Shown here one piece after another: positions 22,238 to 33,976 of a stretch of DNA of 64,000 nucleotides (positions are counted from its first letter, which is position 1; every line of letters starts with the position of its first letter). The notes under the pieces were generated by a model. It made no database searches, was not told the DNA's origin, and saw only the letters and a list, made by a program, of their open reading frames with translations. This stretch comes from Clarkia xantiana subsp. parviflora (Eukaryota > Streptophyta > Magnoliopsida > Myrtales > Onagraceae). A program made the position numbers and the translations under genes. The stretch lies in NCBI GenBank assembly GCA_036873135.1, contig JAPTYO010000008.1, forward strand, positions 34,312,761 through 34,376,760. Direction: 5' to 3'.

Positions 22238-25200
22238 ATGGCTTATCAAGGTGAATCCAGTTCATCCACAAGAAGAAGAATGAGTGTTAGGAACGAAGAA
22301 AATGACAACGATATTGTTCTCTATTTGAAGGAGACTCATAGGGCTAATTTTATCTGTTAGGATAAGGTAAATTTTATATTCATATAGATAATTATATTGA
22401 TAGTAGATTACAATAGATTGTGTAAATAGAGTACATTGCCTATTAATTATGTTATTGATTAGAAAGTAGAGTATTATTTTATATTGAAATTAAATGAAAA
22501 ACCAAATTAGTGGATTTTATAAATGTGCAATTTAAAAAACTATTCTAATAGTCGAAATTTTAAATTACAATAGATTACGTAAATAGAGTACACTGCTTAA
22601 TAAATATGTTAGTTGATTCAGAAGTAGATTATTATTTTGTATCGAAATTAAATTAAAAACGAAATTACTGTCATTTTTAAATTCGAAATTTTAAAAAGTA
22701 TTCTAAAAATCGAAATTTTTAAAATAGAAATTATGTTTTGTTTTTAAATAATGAAAATGTATAATTTATTTAAAAAGTCCTATTTAAAAATATATTATAA
22801 GAAAAAATTGGAGTGTTTGAAAATGAAATTTTGTTCAAAAGTTGAGAGTGTTTTTAAAAAATTTGAATTTGTAAATAGAAATTTAAAATACAAATTATTG
22901 GTTTTAGAAATTGAAATTTTATTTTAAAATTCGAAATTTTATTGAATTAAAAACATCTATTCTAAAATTAAAAATTATAAAAATAGAAATTAAGCTTTGT
23001 TTTTAATTAGAAAATATCATATTTTTGTTTATAAATTTCGAATTTAAAAAATTAATTAATTTTTTTTATTGTCGAAATTAACTGCGAAATTTTTTATGTT
23101 TTCAAATGTCGAAATTATTTTAGAATTTAGTTAAACAAGAAATACCTTTCAAATAAAAAGAAACAACTTATTTATAAATTGAATATTTATAAGACCGTTT
23201 TGAAGAAACTGAATATTTATAATAAATAAGACCGTTTTTGAAGAAATTGAATATTTATAAATTTAGAAGAGTTTTTAAAAATTGGACAAATTATATATTG
23301 AACTAATAATGAATAAATTCATGTCGAAAGGTAGGCAACGAAGTGTCAGACAGCTACTTTAGATGTGGAAAACTATGGCCGTTAGACCCCCGAACTGAGG
23401 GCTTCGTCGACCAGGCAGGCTTCCTGCATGCAGCAAGGACGAGTCGTCTTGAGGTAGATACTGGTCTGATGCATGCATTAGCGGAGAGGTGGCGACCTGA
23501 AACCCACAGTTTTCATCTTCCCACAGGTGAGCTGACAGTTACCTTGAGAGATGTGCCGATGATCTTAGGGTTGAAGATCGATGGTCCGCCGATATCAGAC
23601 CAGTACATGGGAGGAGAAGCACTTGGCTTAGATGTTGACCCTACCACATATTGGAAGACTCATACTCTGGACATTTTCCAGAATATGTTTGGAGTACGAC
23701 CCAACAGTGAGAACTTATGCAAAGGGACAACTGATATATGTATTTCATGGTTGAAGAAGCATATCTTGAAGAAACCTAATGATGATGCATGGAGAACAAA
23801 CAGTAATGTAGTAGCCGAGAGAAGAGCAAAGGCATATATATTGTGCCTCTTAGGTTCAGTGCTATTCGCAGACTCCAACAATTATTTAGTGCCGCTGCAA
23901 TATTTAAACTTCATATATGATTTGGATGAGTGAAGTCAGTACAGTTGGGGTTCTGCTGTATTGAGCCACTTATACAGGGGTCTGTAAAGGTGGACAAGAA
24001 ATAAAAAAGCTGTCATCATCAGCGGATGCGGCGTGCTCCTACAGGTATTGAAAATGCATTGTTAATATTATTTCTAAACTACATTATGTAATTTCATTTT
24101 TCTCCAATATAGGTGTGGTGTTGGATGCACCTCTCGCTTGGTAGACCCACGTGTTTAGACCCAACTGTGTTGGGTCAAACAGTCAGTTGTTGGTGGAGTG
24201 GGCATAAGACTTCGAAGAAGGGCGCTATAACTCGTACTAGATGGTTTTACAGGAATCACCTGAAAACACAGTGAAATATTCGATCGTTATAATGCCACAT
24301 ATTTTATGGTTAATTTATTCATTCTAAAATACAGGTTACTTGGAACCCATGGATGGAAGAAGTTTTATCAATGATGCCACCAATTGCCCTGGAAGGTTGG
24401 GACTTGGCCAACATACAACTACCTCTTATCCACTTTAACTGTGTGGAATTTCAACTGCCAAATCGAGTGTACAGGCAGTTAGGCTTTAGTTATTGTATCC
24501 TCGAGGGTATGCCTGAGCGTGTGGAATGGGATACTCTACACCGTAGCGACCAATGGACGAAGATATGAATACCGCCGTGGGATGTTGTCCATCAGCGGTA
24601 CATAGTGATGTGGAACTCCCCCAATATTCGTGAGATTTATCCTATTCCCCAACCTGTTGCAGTGAGTCGGAGAGCTTATTTAACGTGGTTCCGTAGTATA
24701 ACCGTTGATTTAGTTTTCGAAAATCCGGAAGTACAAGAAGAGGGAGAAGAAGTTGAAGCACAACGGCCGTTACAAGTTCGCCCTTCGCGGGGATATTATG
24801 TTGAACACGGTGAGATAATACGATACATGGTAAGACAACTGACATATAGTTTATAAGTATACACTTAATTCATCGGAATGACCACTATTACGTTTTGAAT
24901 AGGCCCGTGGATACGCTCAAGTCTATAAGCAGGCAAGAAAATTGTTACACGACAACGGCCCTCCTAGGAAGCGATACAAAAAATTGATGGACATCGCGAC
25001 CGACGGCTTGAAGGTTTCTGGGCAACATGACATCATCCATCTAATTGAAGATGGAGAGATGTCTGAATGTAGAATTGAGGATGATGAGCATGATGCACAT
25101 GTAATGGATATACCTGATACTCATCCTCCACTGGATACTCAGCTGTCACAGCTAAGAACCGGAAAAGCTGAGTCATCTCAACCAACTCTTGGGCAGTTCC

Positions 25201-25259
25201 CACCTCCTACGGGATATTTCACCCATTATTATCAACCTCCGGGTGGGGGGTACTATTGA
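22238..25259 (+). pseudogene. plant mobile domain (PMD, MAIN/MAIL-like) gene inside the MULE
   Basis: A candidate first exon starts MAYQGESSSSTRRRMSVR at 22238. A donor at 22356 and an acceptor ending at 23334 would join it in phase to NEVSDSYFRCGKLW. The next exon (to 23933) has the PMD hallmark LMHALAERWRPETHSFHLP and GELTVTLRDVPMILGLKIDG. Further conserved PMD pieces follow: YSWGSAVLSHLY (about 23940), LLQ/VWCW across an intron (24043-24112), WNPWMEEVLSMMPP, then an acidic Pro-rich tail ending GGGYY. In-frame stops after FIYDLDE (23931) and QWTKI (24566), plus a frame change near 23980, suggest decay. PMD proteins occur as host genes (MAIN, MAIL1) and in both MULEs and gypsy elements. It is tail-to-tail with the transposase. 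Confidence 0.75.
23343..23933 (+). CDS. main PMD-domain exon (open segment)
   Basis: This is the longest open segment of the PMD gene, about 197 residues. There is no ATG at its left end (the first codon is GTG), which fits an internal exon whose upstream codons GCAACGAA follow an AG acceptor. It carries the first half of the domain, from CGKLWPLDPRTEGFVDQAGF to FADSNNYLVPLQYLNF. It ends at a TGA just before the conserved YSWGSAVLSHLY block, which continues in the same frame. The stop is therefore probably a point mutation, unless a short intron removes it. Confidence 0.7.
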   Translation: MSDSYFRCGKLWPLDPRTEGFVDQAGFLHAARTSRLEVDTGLMHALAERWRPETHSFHLPTGELTVTLRDVPMILGLKIDGPPISDQYMGGEALGLDVDPTTYWKTHTLDIFQNMFGVRPNSENLCKGTTDICISWLKKHILKKPNDDAWRTNSNVVAERRAKAYILCLLGSVLFADSNNYLVPLQYLNFIYDLDE

Positions 25260-25397
25260 GTAGTATTTGTTATTTTTGTTAGAATTTTATTTGTTATGTT
25301 GGTATCAACTTGAATTGTTTGGTTTTCTATAATATTATTTGTTTTTACAATATTATCCGCATCTATTTGTTATGTTTACAATATTTATTGTCTTTCC

Positions 25398-25617
25398 ATA
25401 TCCGCATAAAAAACTACATTACACATACAAACAACAACATTACACATAAGACAAACTACATTACACATACAAACAACATTACACATAAAGAAAAACTACA
25501 TTACAAATAAGAGAAACAACATTACACATAAGAAAAACTACATTACACATAAGAAAAACTACATTACACATAAGACAAACTACATTACACATAAAAGAAA
25601 AAAAAACTACATTACAG
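25398..25617. repeat. ~20-bp minisatellite between the PMD gene and the transposase
   Basis: About ten copies of an aaactacattacacataag-type unit with variable length. It fills the gap between the converging 3' ends of the two MULE genes and may overlap their 3' UTRs. Confidence 0.85.
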
Positions 25618-25636
25618 TACGCATTTTGATGCATGA

Positions 25637-26851
25637 TCATTCAGCAGGTGGTTTGACTTGGCGTTGTGGACAATTTCTCCTATTATGTCCTTCTTGTCTA
25701 CAAAGACCGCATTTTTTCTTCCTTCCGGGTTCGGGCTCGTCTATCTCGTTAGTCAACCTCTTATTTTTACTACCTTTTTTGGAGATCAACATTGCCGGAT
25801 CACATACAACGGTAGGGCCCGTCCAGTATGGAGATTCATCAGCGTCGGGAATTGGATTAAAAGGATAAGAATACGTAAGCCTGTAATTTTCTATCCTGAA
25901 ATGATGATCCACTCCTTCGACATACGTTGTATTGGCCGCACTATAAGCACACATGGCGTGTCTGCAAGGTCGGTGATTCAACGTCCACTCTCCGCAGTTA
26001 CATTCATGCCTGATTAGATTTACAGTTTTAGTTGAAACATACGGAGAAAGAACCCAATACTTTATGCCGTTCTGGTATGTTTGCGCACTGAACTTCTTGG
26101 AATCCTCCTCAGATTTATCTAGAAATTTTCTCACATTCTCAAGAAAATAATGTCCTTGCGCAATTTGCCCTTCAACTTTCTTCGTCCGGTCCACCCAATA
26201 TGTATTCATTCTTCGGAATGACATAAGAAGGATTGCTGTAATAGGTCTGGACCGTGCATCCTTCAACACGTTGTTGAAACACTCAGACTGATTCGTCGTC
26301 ATGTTCCCGTATCTCCAACCCTCATCATGCGAGAGAGACCACACGCTGAAGTCATCACCACAGCTGTCCAGGAACGGTTTGTACTTGCCGTTATCGACTT
26401 TGTACCATTTGGCATAATCATCCAGAAACTTCTCCTTGGAAGGTGTCCAAATCATATTGCCGAATAGCCGCTTCAAACTAGCGTCCTTGAACCTGGCGTT
26501 GAAGTTGCCCAACAAATGACGAGCACAATAACGGTGGACAGCTTGGTCGTCTTGCAAATACACCTGTCTGACAGCCTTCAATATACTAATGTGACGATCA
26601 GATGTGATGCATACCTTCCGTTCATCCTTCGTCACATAGTCACGTAGTTGCTGCAGAAACCATGTCCACGTCTCGTCGCGCTCTTTTTCACATAAGCAGA
26701 ACGCCAACGGTACGATTTGATTGTTAGCATCGTATGCCACGGCCACAAGAAGTGTTCCAGTGTACTTGCCGTATAAATTTGTTCCGTCGATGCTAATTAA
26801 TGGTCGACAGTGTGCAAATCCTTGTACGAAGGTCTGAAAGCCCAGGACCAC
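25637..26851 (-). CDS. MULE transposase, catalytic part with SWIM and CCHC zinc fingers
   Basis: The 404-aa segment holds the MULE transposase domain: D22 in LISIDGTNLYGKY, D85 in ITSDRHISI and the motif NQSECFN (E190), a plausible DDE set. The SWIM zinc finger follows (C284, C286, C296, H298 in CNCGEWTLNHRPCRHAMCA). A CCHC knuckle, CGLCRQEGHNRRNCP, is near the C-terminus. MURA-type transposases of this layout cut at the TIRs and are relatives of FHY3/FAR1. The N-terminal half is in another frame (26797-28101). The overlap at 26797-26851 indicates a one-base indel just before HCRPLISIDG, so this copy cannot make a full-length enzyme without recoding. Confidence 0.92.
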   Translation of the reverse strand: MVLGFQTFVQGFAHCRPLISIDGTNLYGKYTGTLLVAVAYDANNQIVPLAFCLCEKERDETWTWFLQQLRDYVTKDERKVCITSDRHISILKAVRQVYLQDDQAVHRYCARHLLGNFNARFKDASLKRLFGNMIWTPSKEKFLDDYAKWYKVDNGKYKPFLDSCGDDFSVWSLSHDEGWRYGNMTTNQSECFNNVLKDARSRPITAILLMSFRRMNTYWVDRTKKVEGQIAQGHYFLENVRKFLDKSEEDSKKFSAQTYQNGIKYWVLSPYVSTKTVNLIRHECNCGEWTLNHRPCRHAMCAYSAANTTYVEGVDHHFRIENYRLTYSYPFNPIPDADESPYWTGPTVVCDPAMLISKKGSKNKRLTNEIDEPEPGRKKKCGLCRQEGHNRRNCPQRQVKPPAE

Positions 26852-28101
26852 TTGTCGAATGTCGCAGACCCGTCAGTTTGATTTGGCGACATTTTCAGTT
26901 CATACCGGTACACTGTCCCGGGATTGTAATGCGCAATTGCAACCATTAAAGGTGGAAACCTTTGGAATGCTACCTCGTGAGTTCCGTAAATTCTTTCAAT
27001 TTCCTTGCATTTGGCGTACCACGCCTTCATGTAGCTTGGCCACTCATTGAATGCCTTTTTCACAACTTGGCGCAAATCAAGAATCGTTATGCCGTTGTTA
27101 TTTCGAACATTAGCATAAATCTCTCGTTCAATTAGGCGTGTATCAAGTTGCCTGTTACGGGTGATGGTTTTAGGGTGCACGCATGAATGTGGAGGGCCCA
27201 CACTCACGATTTTCCACGGACCAAACTTGAGCTTCGAACAACTCAGTCTGTACGAACAAGAATTTTGGATGCATACGTAGACGCACCGCTTAGTGTCAGA
27301 TTTTGAAGTTTTCACTTCTCGCCCATGCTTGATGTGCCACCTTTTCACCGCCTCTTGAAATTCATCCTTATCTTCATACAGTTTATCAACTTGAAAATCG
27401 TTCGCATCGGACGATGATGATCCCTCGTGGCCATTCCAATCCGGGCAGTCCAATCCTGATTGCCAGGAACTGGATGTCCAGTCCTCAGGATAGTCATACT
27501 CCTTCCACCTTATACGGTTCTCCACAAGCAGAGGATGCTCATCTTCAACGTAAAGGGGCGGGACTAGCTCATCCTCCTCTCCTCGCACAACGTCTTCTTC
27601 TTGATTGATAGGTGGGGCTGGGACATCGTCATCACCATCTTCTTGACCTCCCACATTGCTACATTCTCCTTCCTGGATGTCGTTGATGCAATGTCCACTC
27701 AGAACTTCGTTGCTGTAATCTACTTCATGCCCAGTATTGCTGCATTCTCCATATGTGGGATCTCCTCCCAATAATACTAGTTGTAACATCTCATCCACCG
27801 GGACATATCCACCATCCTCTTCTACATCATCATCTGATCCATACCGGGGCGTGACAATGATCTCCACCGGTGATTGACAGGTGGCCAAAATACCAGCCCA
27901 TTTTTCGAATGATGTGATTGGATTCCACCCACCTGGCCGTAAAACAATCCCAAGAAGAGGCTTTTTGATTCCGCATAATCTCATTGCTTGAATTTTTGCA
28001 TCGCGAAATTCAATGTCGCGATAACATGCTAGTTCGGTGTATTTACCGCCGTGTATATGAATGTGGACATTAAAAACTACCTCGACCTCATATCGAAACA
28101 A
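26797..28101 (-). CDS. MULE transposase, N-terminal and DNA-binding part
   Basis: The 434-aa segment has an N-terminal domain with IHIHGGKYTEL, typical of plant MURA proteins. An acidic linker of about 130 residues follows, then the MuDR DNA-binding domain from FQVDKLYEDKDEFQEAV through KRCVYVCIQNSCSYRL (Cys-rich) to HSCVHP. Last is the helical segment before the catalytic domain, ending WAFRPSY. The final residues (KDLHTVDH) are out of frame with the catalytic part. An acceptor-like AG at 28115 just upstream suggests the reading frame may extend into an earlier exon, so the listed Met may not be the native start. Confidence 0.9.
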   Translation of the reverse strand: MFRYEVEVVFNVHIHIHGGKYTELACYRDIEFRDAKIQAMRLCGIKKPLLGIVLRPGGWNPITSFEKWAGILATCQSPVEIIVTPRYGSDDDVEEDGGYVPVDEMLQLVLLGGDPTYGECSNTGHEVDYSNEVLSGHCINDIQEGECSNVGGQEDGDDDVPAPPINQEEDVVRGEEDELVPPLYVEDEHPLLVENRIRWKEYDYPEDWTSSSWQSGLDCPDWNGHEGSSSSDANDFQVDKLYEDKDEFQEAVKRWHIKHGREVKTSKSDTKRCVYVCIQNSCSYRLSCSKLKFGPWKIVSVGPPHSCVHPKTITRNRQLDTRLIEREIYANVRNNNGITILDLRQVVKKAFNEWPSYMKAWYAKCKEIERIYGTHEVAFQRFPPLMVAIAHYNPGTVYRYELKMSPNQTDGSATFDKWSWAFRPSYKDLHTVDH

Positions 28102-28148
28102 ATGTGAATCATAGTCCTATTTACAAAATATAAATCGCATTAGAATTT

Positions 28149-31100
28149 GCGTTTTAGGGGGGGGGGGGGGGTAGAACACCATTCGGTGATATAAACATTA
28201 AATTTCAAAATTACTAGAGTTAATTTAAACAAATCACACAATGTTTATTACATTATAAACACGCAAACTTTCGATTTTCATTGAATTTGGAGTTGTAAAT
28301 AAATGGCAATCGTAACTCAAAGTTCATACGATAAACGACGTTTTTTTATCACTTTAACAAATTTCTATATATTTTAACCGAACTTCAAATTAGGCCCCCG
28401 TTTTAGGTATTGAATTTTAATAATACGTGACAATCCGAAAAAAAAAAATTAGATTTTTTTGAACATTTTCTAAAAATATGAGATTTGCTCCAAAATTGCG
28501 TTTTAGGGGGGGTAGAACACCATTCGGTGATATAAACATTAAATTTCGAAATTACTAGAATAAATTTAAACAAATCACACGTTGTTTATTACATTATAAA
28601 CACGCAAAATTTCGATTTTCATTGAATTTGGAGTTGTAAATAAATGGCAATCGTAACTCAAAGTTCATACGATAATCGACGTTTTTCTATCACTTTAACA
28701 AATTTCTATATATTTTAACCGGACTTCAAATTAGGCCCCCGTTTTAGGTATTGGATTTTAATAATACGTGACAATCCGAAATAAAAAAATTAGATTTTTT
28801 TGAATATTTTCTAAAAATATGAGATTTGCTCCAAAATTGCGTTTTAGGAGGGGTAGAACACCATTCGGTGATATAAACATTAAATTTCGAAATTACTAGA
28901 ATAAATCTAAAAAAATAACACATTGTTTATTACATTATAAACACGCAAACTTTCGATTTTCATTGAATTTAGAGTTGTAAATAAATGGCAATCGTAACTC
29001 AAAGTTCATACGATAATCGACGTTTTTCTATCACTTTAAAAAATTTCTATATATTTTAACCGGACTTCAAATTAGGCCCCCGTTTTAGGTATTGGATTTT
29101 AATAATACGTGACAATCCGAAAAAAAAAATTAGATTTTTTTGAACATTTTCTAAAAATATGAGATTTGCTCCAAAATTGCGTTTTAGGAGGGGTAGAACA
29201 CCATTTGGTGATATAAACATTAAATTTCGAAATTACTAGAATAAATTTAAACAAATCACACATTGTTTATTACATTATAAACACGCAAACTTTCGATTTT
29301 CATTGAATTTGGAGTTGTAAAAAAATGGCAATCGAAACTCAAAGTACGATAATCGACGTTTTCTATCACTTTAACAAATTTCTATATATTTTAACCGGAC
29401 TTTAAATTAGGCCCCCATTTTAGGTATTGGATTTTAATAATAGGTGACAATCCGAAAAAAAAAAATTATATTTCTTTGAACATTTTCTAAAAATATGAGA
29501 TTTGCTCCAAAATTGCGTTTTAGAGAACACCATTCGGTGATATAAACATTAAATTTCAAAATTACTAGAATAAATTTAAACAAATCACACATTGTTTATT
29601 ACATTATAAACACGCAAACTTTCGATTTTCATTGAATTTTGAGTTGTAAATAAATGACAATCGTAACTCAAAGTTCATACGATAATCGACGTTTTTCTAT
29701 CACTTTAACAAATTTCTATATATTTTAACCGGACTTCAAATTAGGCCCCCGTTTTAGTTATTGGATTTTAATAATACGTGACAATCCGAAAAAAAAAATT
29801 AGATTTTTCGAATAATTTCTAAAAATATGAGATTTGCTCCAAAATTGCGTTTTAGGAGGGGTAGAACACCATTCGGTGATATAAACATTAAATTTCGAAA
29901 TTACTAGAATAAATTTAAAAATAAAACATTGTTTATTACATTATAAACACGCAAACTTTCGATTTTCATTGAATTTAGAGTTGTAAATAAATGGCAATCG
30001 TAACTCAAAGTTCATACGATAATCGACGTTTTTCTATCACTTTAAAAATTTCTATATATTTTAACCGGACTTCAAATTAGGCCCCCGTTTTAGGTATTGG
30101 ATTTTAATAATACGTGACAATCCGAAAAAAATTAGATTTTTTTGAACATTTTCTAAAAATATGAGATTTGCTCCAAAATTGCGTTTTAGGAGGGGTAGAA
30201 CACCATTTGGTGATATAAACATTAAATTTCGAAATTACTAGAATAAATTTAAACAAATCACACATTGTTTATTACATTATAAACACGCAAACTTTCGATT
30301 TTCATTGAATTTGGAGTTGTAAATAAATATCAATCGAAACTCAAAGTACGATAATCGACGTTTTCTATCACTTTAACAAATTTCTATATATTTTAACCGG
30401 ACTTCAAATTAGGCCCCCATTTTAGGTATTGGATTTTAATAATAGGTGACAATCCGAAAAAAAAAATTAGATTTTTTTTGAACATTTTCTAAAAATATGA
30501 GATTTGCTCCAAAATTGCGTTTTAGAGAACACCATTAGGTGATATAAACATTAAATTTCGAAATTACTAGAATAAATTTAAACAAATCACACATTGTTTA
30601 TTACATTATAAACACGCAAACTTTCGATTTTCATTGAATTTTGAGTTGTAAATAAATGACAATCGTAACTCAAAGTTCATACGATAATCGACGTTTTTCT
30701 ATCACTTGAACAAATTTCTATATATTTTAACCGGACTTCAAATTAGGCCCCCGTTTTAGGTATTGGATTTTAATAATACGTGACAATCCGAAAAAAAAAA
30801 TTAGATTTTTTGAATATTTTCTAAAAATATGAGATTTGCTCCAAAATTGCGTTTTAGGAGGGGTAGAACACCATTCGGTGATATAAACATTAAATTTCGA
30901 AATTACTAGAATAAATTTAAAAAAAATAACACATTGTTTATTACATTATAAACACGCAAACTTTCGATTTTCATTGAATTTGGAGTTGTAAATAAATGGC
31001 AATCGTAACTCAAAGTTCATACGATAATCGACGTTTTTCTATCACTTTAAAAATTTCTATATATTTTAACCGGACTTCAAATTAGGCCCCCGTTTTAGGT

Positions 31101-32270
31101 ATTGGATTTTAATAATACGTGACAATCCGAAAAAAAATTAGATTTTTTTGAACATTTTCTAAAAATATGAGATTTGCTCCAAAATTGCGTTTTAGGAGGG
31201 GTAGAACACCATTTGGTGATATAAACATTAAATTTCGAAATTACTAGAATAAATTTAAACAAATCACACATTGTTTATTACATTATAAACACGCAAACTT
31301 TCGATTTTCATTGAATTTGGAGTTGTAAATAAATATCAATCGAAACTCAAAGTACGATAATCGACGTTTTCTATCACTTTAACAAATTTCTATATATTTT
31401 AACCGGACTTCAAATTAGGCCCCCGTTTTAGGTATTGGATTTTAATAATAGGTGACAATACGAAAAAAAAAATTAGATTTTTTTTTTAACATTTTCTAAA
31501 AATATGAGATTTGCTCCAAAATTGCGTTTAGAGAACACCATTCGGTGATATAAACATTAAATTTCGAAATTACTAGAATAAATTTTAAAAAATCACACAT
31601 TGTTTATTACATTATAAACACGCAAACTTTCGATTTTCATTGAATTTGGAGTTGTAAATAAATGACAATCGTAACTCAAAGTTCATACGATAATCGACGT
31701 TTTTCTATCACTTTAACAAATTTCTATATATTTTAACCGGACTTCAAATTAGGCCCCCGTTTTAGGTATTGGATTTTAATAATACGTGACAATCCGAAAA
31801 AAAAATAGATTTTTTTGAACATTTTCTAAAAATATGAGATTTGCTCCAAAATTGCGTTTTAGGGGGGGTAGAACACCATTCGGTGATATAAAAAGCACAC
31901 ATTGTTTATTACATTATAAACACGCAAACTTTCGATTTTCATTGAATTTGGAGTTGTAAATAAATGGCAATCGTAACTCAAAGTTCATACGATAATCGAC
32001 GTTTTTCTATCACTTTAACAAATTTCTATATATTTTAACCGGACTTCAAATTAGACCCCGTTTTAGGTATTGGATTTTAATAATACGTGACAATCCGAAA
32101 AAAAAAATTAGATTTTTTTGAACATTTTCTAAAAAAATGAGATTTGCTCCTAAATTGCGTTTTAGGGGGGGTAGAACACCATTCGGTGATATAAACATTG
32201 AATTTCGAAATTACTAGAATAATTTTAAACAAATCACACATTGTTTTCATTGAATTTGGAGTCGTAAATA
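28149..32270. repeat. 13-copy ~335-bp satellite array with 3-monomer higher-order unit
   Basis: Monomers begin (gcgttttag) at 28149, 28498, 28839, 29179, 29515, 29847, 30181, 30517, 30849, 31187, 31524, 31854 and 32157. Variants recur every third copy. The short gagaacacc form that lacks gggg occurs at copies 5, 8 and 11. The shortened gaaactcaaagtacgataatc form occurs at copies 4, 7 and 10. The A-rich aaataacacattg-type form occurs at copies 3, 6 and 9. Copies 3-11 are thus three repeats of a unit of about 1005 bp. Copy 12 carries an internal deletion of about 30 bp. The array lies entirely inside the MULE, upstream of its transposase. Confidence 0.95.
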
Positions 32271-32726
32271 AACAACAGTATGTTAATATGAATATTTTTA
32301 CATTTTTTAATAATAAACTAAAAGTATGGTACCTTACTTTCGAAATAATATTTTAGATAGTATTTCACGTACTATAACAACTTGAAGTATGTTAATTACA
32401 TAATATATGGTACTTTATTTGAACTAAAATACATATTGGTATTTTGATTACTCGCATAATAGTTGTATTATATACATGCATCATACTTTCTACTATTATA
32501 TAATACGAAAACTTTGTACAAACATAATAGTATGTTACCGTACTTTCGAAGAACAAATTCAGATATATCTCCACGTACTCGAACTTAGAATTCCTGCAAT
32601 TTTACCAAAATACATATAATGTATCATCACAACAAGATATAATAATTATAAATAAGCTAAATTTTATATACATGCAATACGTTACCTTAGTTTGAGACAA
32701 TAAACTTACAAAATGTAATTTCGACA
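32271..32726. other. AT-rich MULE interior without genes
   Basis: Between the satellite array and the right TIR. It contains scattered repeats of agtatggtacc and gtatgttaatat type (32280-32540) but no coding region. Confidence 0.6.
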
Positions 32727-32998
32727 GGGACTCGCTCGGTCCAGCTGCTAATAGCAGCTGGACCGAGTCAGTCAAAGGGACAGAGCTGTCCCTTTGACTG
32801 GGACCCGCTCGGTCCAGCTGCTGTAAGCAGCTGGACGTCAGCGAGCTGGCACCAGCTGGATGATTCCTGCCAGCTTGCTGACATCTGGGCCCGTCCAGCT
32901 TGTATTATCAGCTGGACGGGGCAGATTCACAAATGCCTTCTATGGGAAGGCATTTTTAGAAATCCGGTCTCCCTAGAGGGCATTTCAACAATTTTTCC
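32727..32998. repeat. right TIR of the MULE
   Basis: Inverse of the left end: ctcggtccagctgctaatagcagctgg, the ctgtccctttgactgggacc block, gtccagctgctgtaagcagctggac, then aaatgccttctatgggaaggc and the terminal CATTTCAACAATTTTTCC. It is shorter than the left TIR because it has fewer palindromic units. The target duplication follows at 32999-33007. Confidence 0.9.
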
Positions 32999-33007
32999 GA
33001 GTTCAAT

Positions 33008-33337
33008 CATCAAACACATTGCATGCAACTACAATGTACTGTGCCATTGCTAAAACTGTTGCACTTGTTATATACAAACACAGAGTAGAATACTGAAAGA
33101 AAGTATAAATTAAATTCATTAAAGAAGCAGACACTTCACTTCAATGCAATACAATACAATACAACTAACCACATGATACCTCCTGAAGTAACCGAGGCTG
33201 AATGAGCGTCGTGATTTAAGCTAGAAACTTCACTTGAATGCACGACAACTAATCTCGGGATATCTCCTGAACTACCGAGGTTGAAGGAGCGCCCTGATTT
33301 CATGTTTCTCGCGGCCAATTGAGCGTGCAGATCGACT
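33008..33337. other. host flank with local duplication, no gene identified
   Basis: Two adjacent diverged copies of a segment of about 85 bp (cctcctgaagtaaccgaggctgaatgagcg at 33179 and tcctgaactaccgaggttgaaggagcg at 33264). A minus-strand open stretch at 33136-33318 (MKSGRSFNLGSSGDIPRL within it) looks protein-like but I do not recognise it. It may be the 3' end of a gene whose continuation was separated by the MITE at 33338. Confidence 0.3.
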
Positions 33338-33976
33338 TAGGATGGCAACGGGTCTTGGGGCCCCGCTGACCCGTGGGGCCCCAACCCGGTTTTGACCCGA
33401 GGACCCGTCGACCCGCGGGTCACAGGTCGGGTTCGGGGCGGGGCGGACCCGGGGGCGGGTCGGGTCCGGGTCTAGGGGCACGGGGCCCCGTTGACCCGCC
33501 CCGAAATGCCTATATATATATATTTTTTACTTTTTTTTAAATGTTAATATAATTTAATATTTACTAAAAAATATGGTTAATATAGTACCTATATAAATAA
33601 CATGGACCAAATTATAAATAGATGTATATTTAGATTATTAGGATTTGTTAATTTGGATTATGTGTTCGGATTTGAATTTGTATTTGGTGATGAATTTGAT
33701 GTGTTTGTATTTGATTGATGTTAGATTTATGGTTTGAATTTATATATAATGTAATATTTTGGCAAAAAAATTTGTATTTAATATTGAGAAGTGAAAAAAA
33801 AAAAAATGTTCACGGCGGGTAGGGTCGGGGCCCCGCGGATCGACCCGCGGGATTTTTGACCCGCCCCGACCCGCCCCGGGAGGTACACTTACCCAGGTCC
33901 GGGTCAGCCAGGCTGACCCGCGGGGCGGGTCCGGGGCTGCAAAAACCCGCCCCAACCCGCCCCGTTGCCATCCCTA
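33338..33976. mobile_element. GC-rich-ended hAT-like MITE (639 bp)
   Basis: Inverted ends: TAGGATGGCAACGGGTC at the left, and the right end read inversely is TAGGGATGGCAACGGGGC. Both ends contain many gacccgcccc/ggggcgggtc blocks in inverted order around an AT-rich core (33520-33810). No coding capacity. I could not identify a clear 8-bp duplication. Confidence 0.7.

Larger units (their letters stand above)
21691..32998. mobile_element. Mutator-like element (MULE), 11.3 kb, complete ends
   Basis: The left end begins GGAAAAATTGTTGAAATGCC and the right end is its exact inverse. The inverted repeats extend for more than 200 bp, with shared blocks ggagaccggatttctaaaaatgcc, cgtccagcttgtattatcagctgg and the tcagcgagctgg region. 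Flanks are a perfect 9-bp duplication GAGTTCAAT (21682-21690 and 32999-33007), as expected of MULEs. Inside are a plant-mobile-domain gene (plus), a two-frame transposase (minus), a minisatellite and a 13-copy satellite array. TIRs and TSD are well kept, but the transposase frame is broken. Confidence 0.95.

Noticed and set aside
28149..32270. Stand-alone centromeric satellite
   Set aside because: The array is bounded by MULE sequence on both sides, within one TIR and TSD pair, so it is internal to the transposon here.
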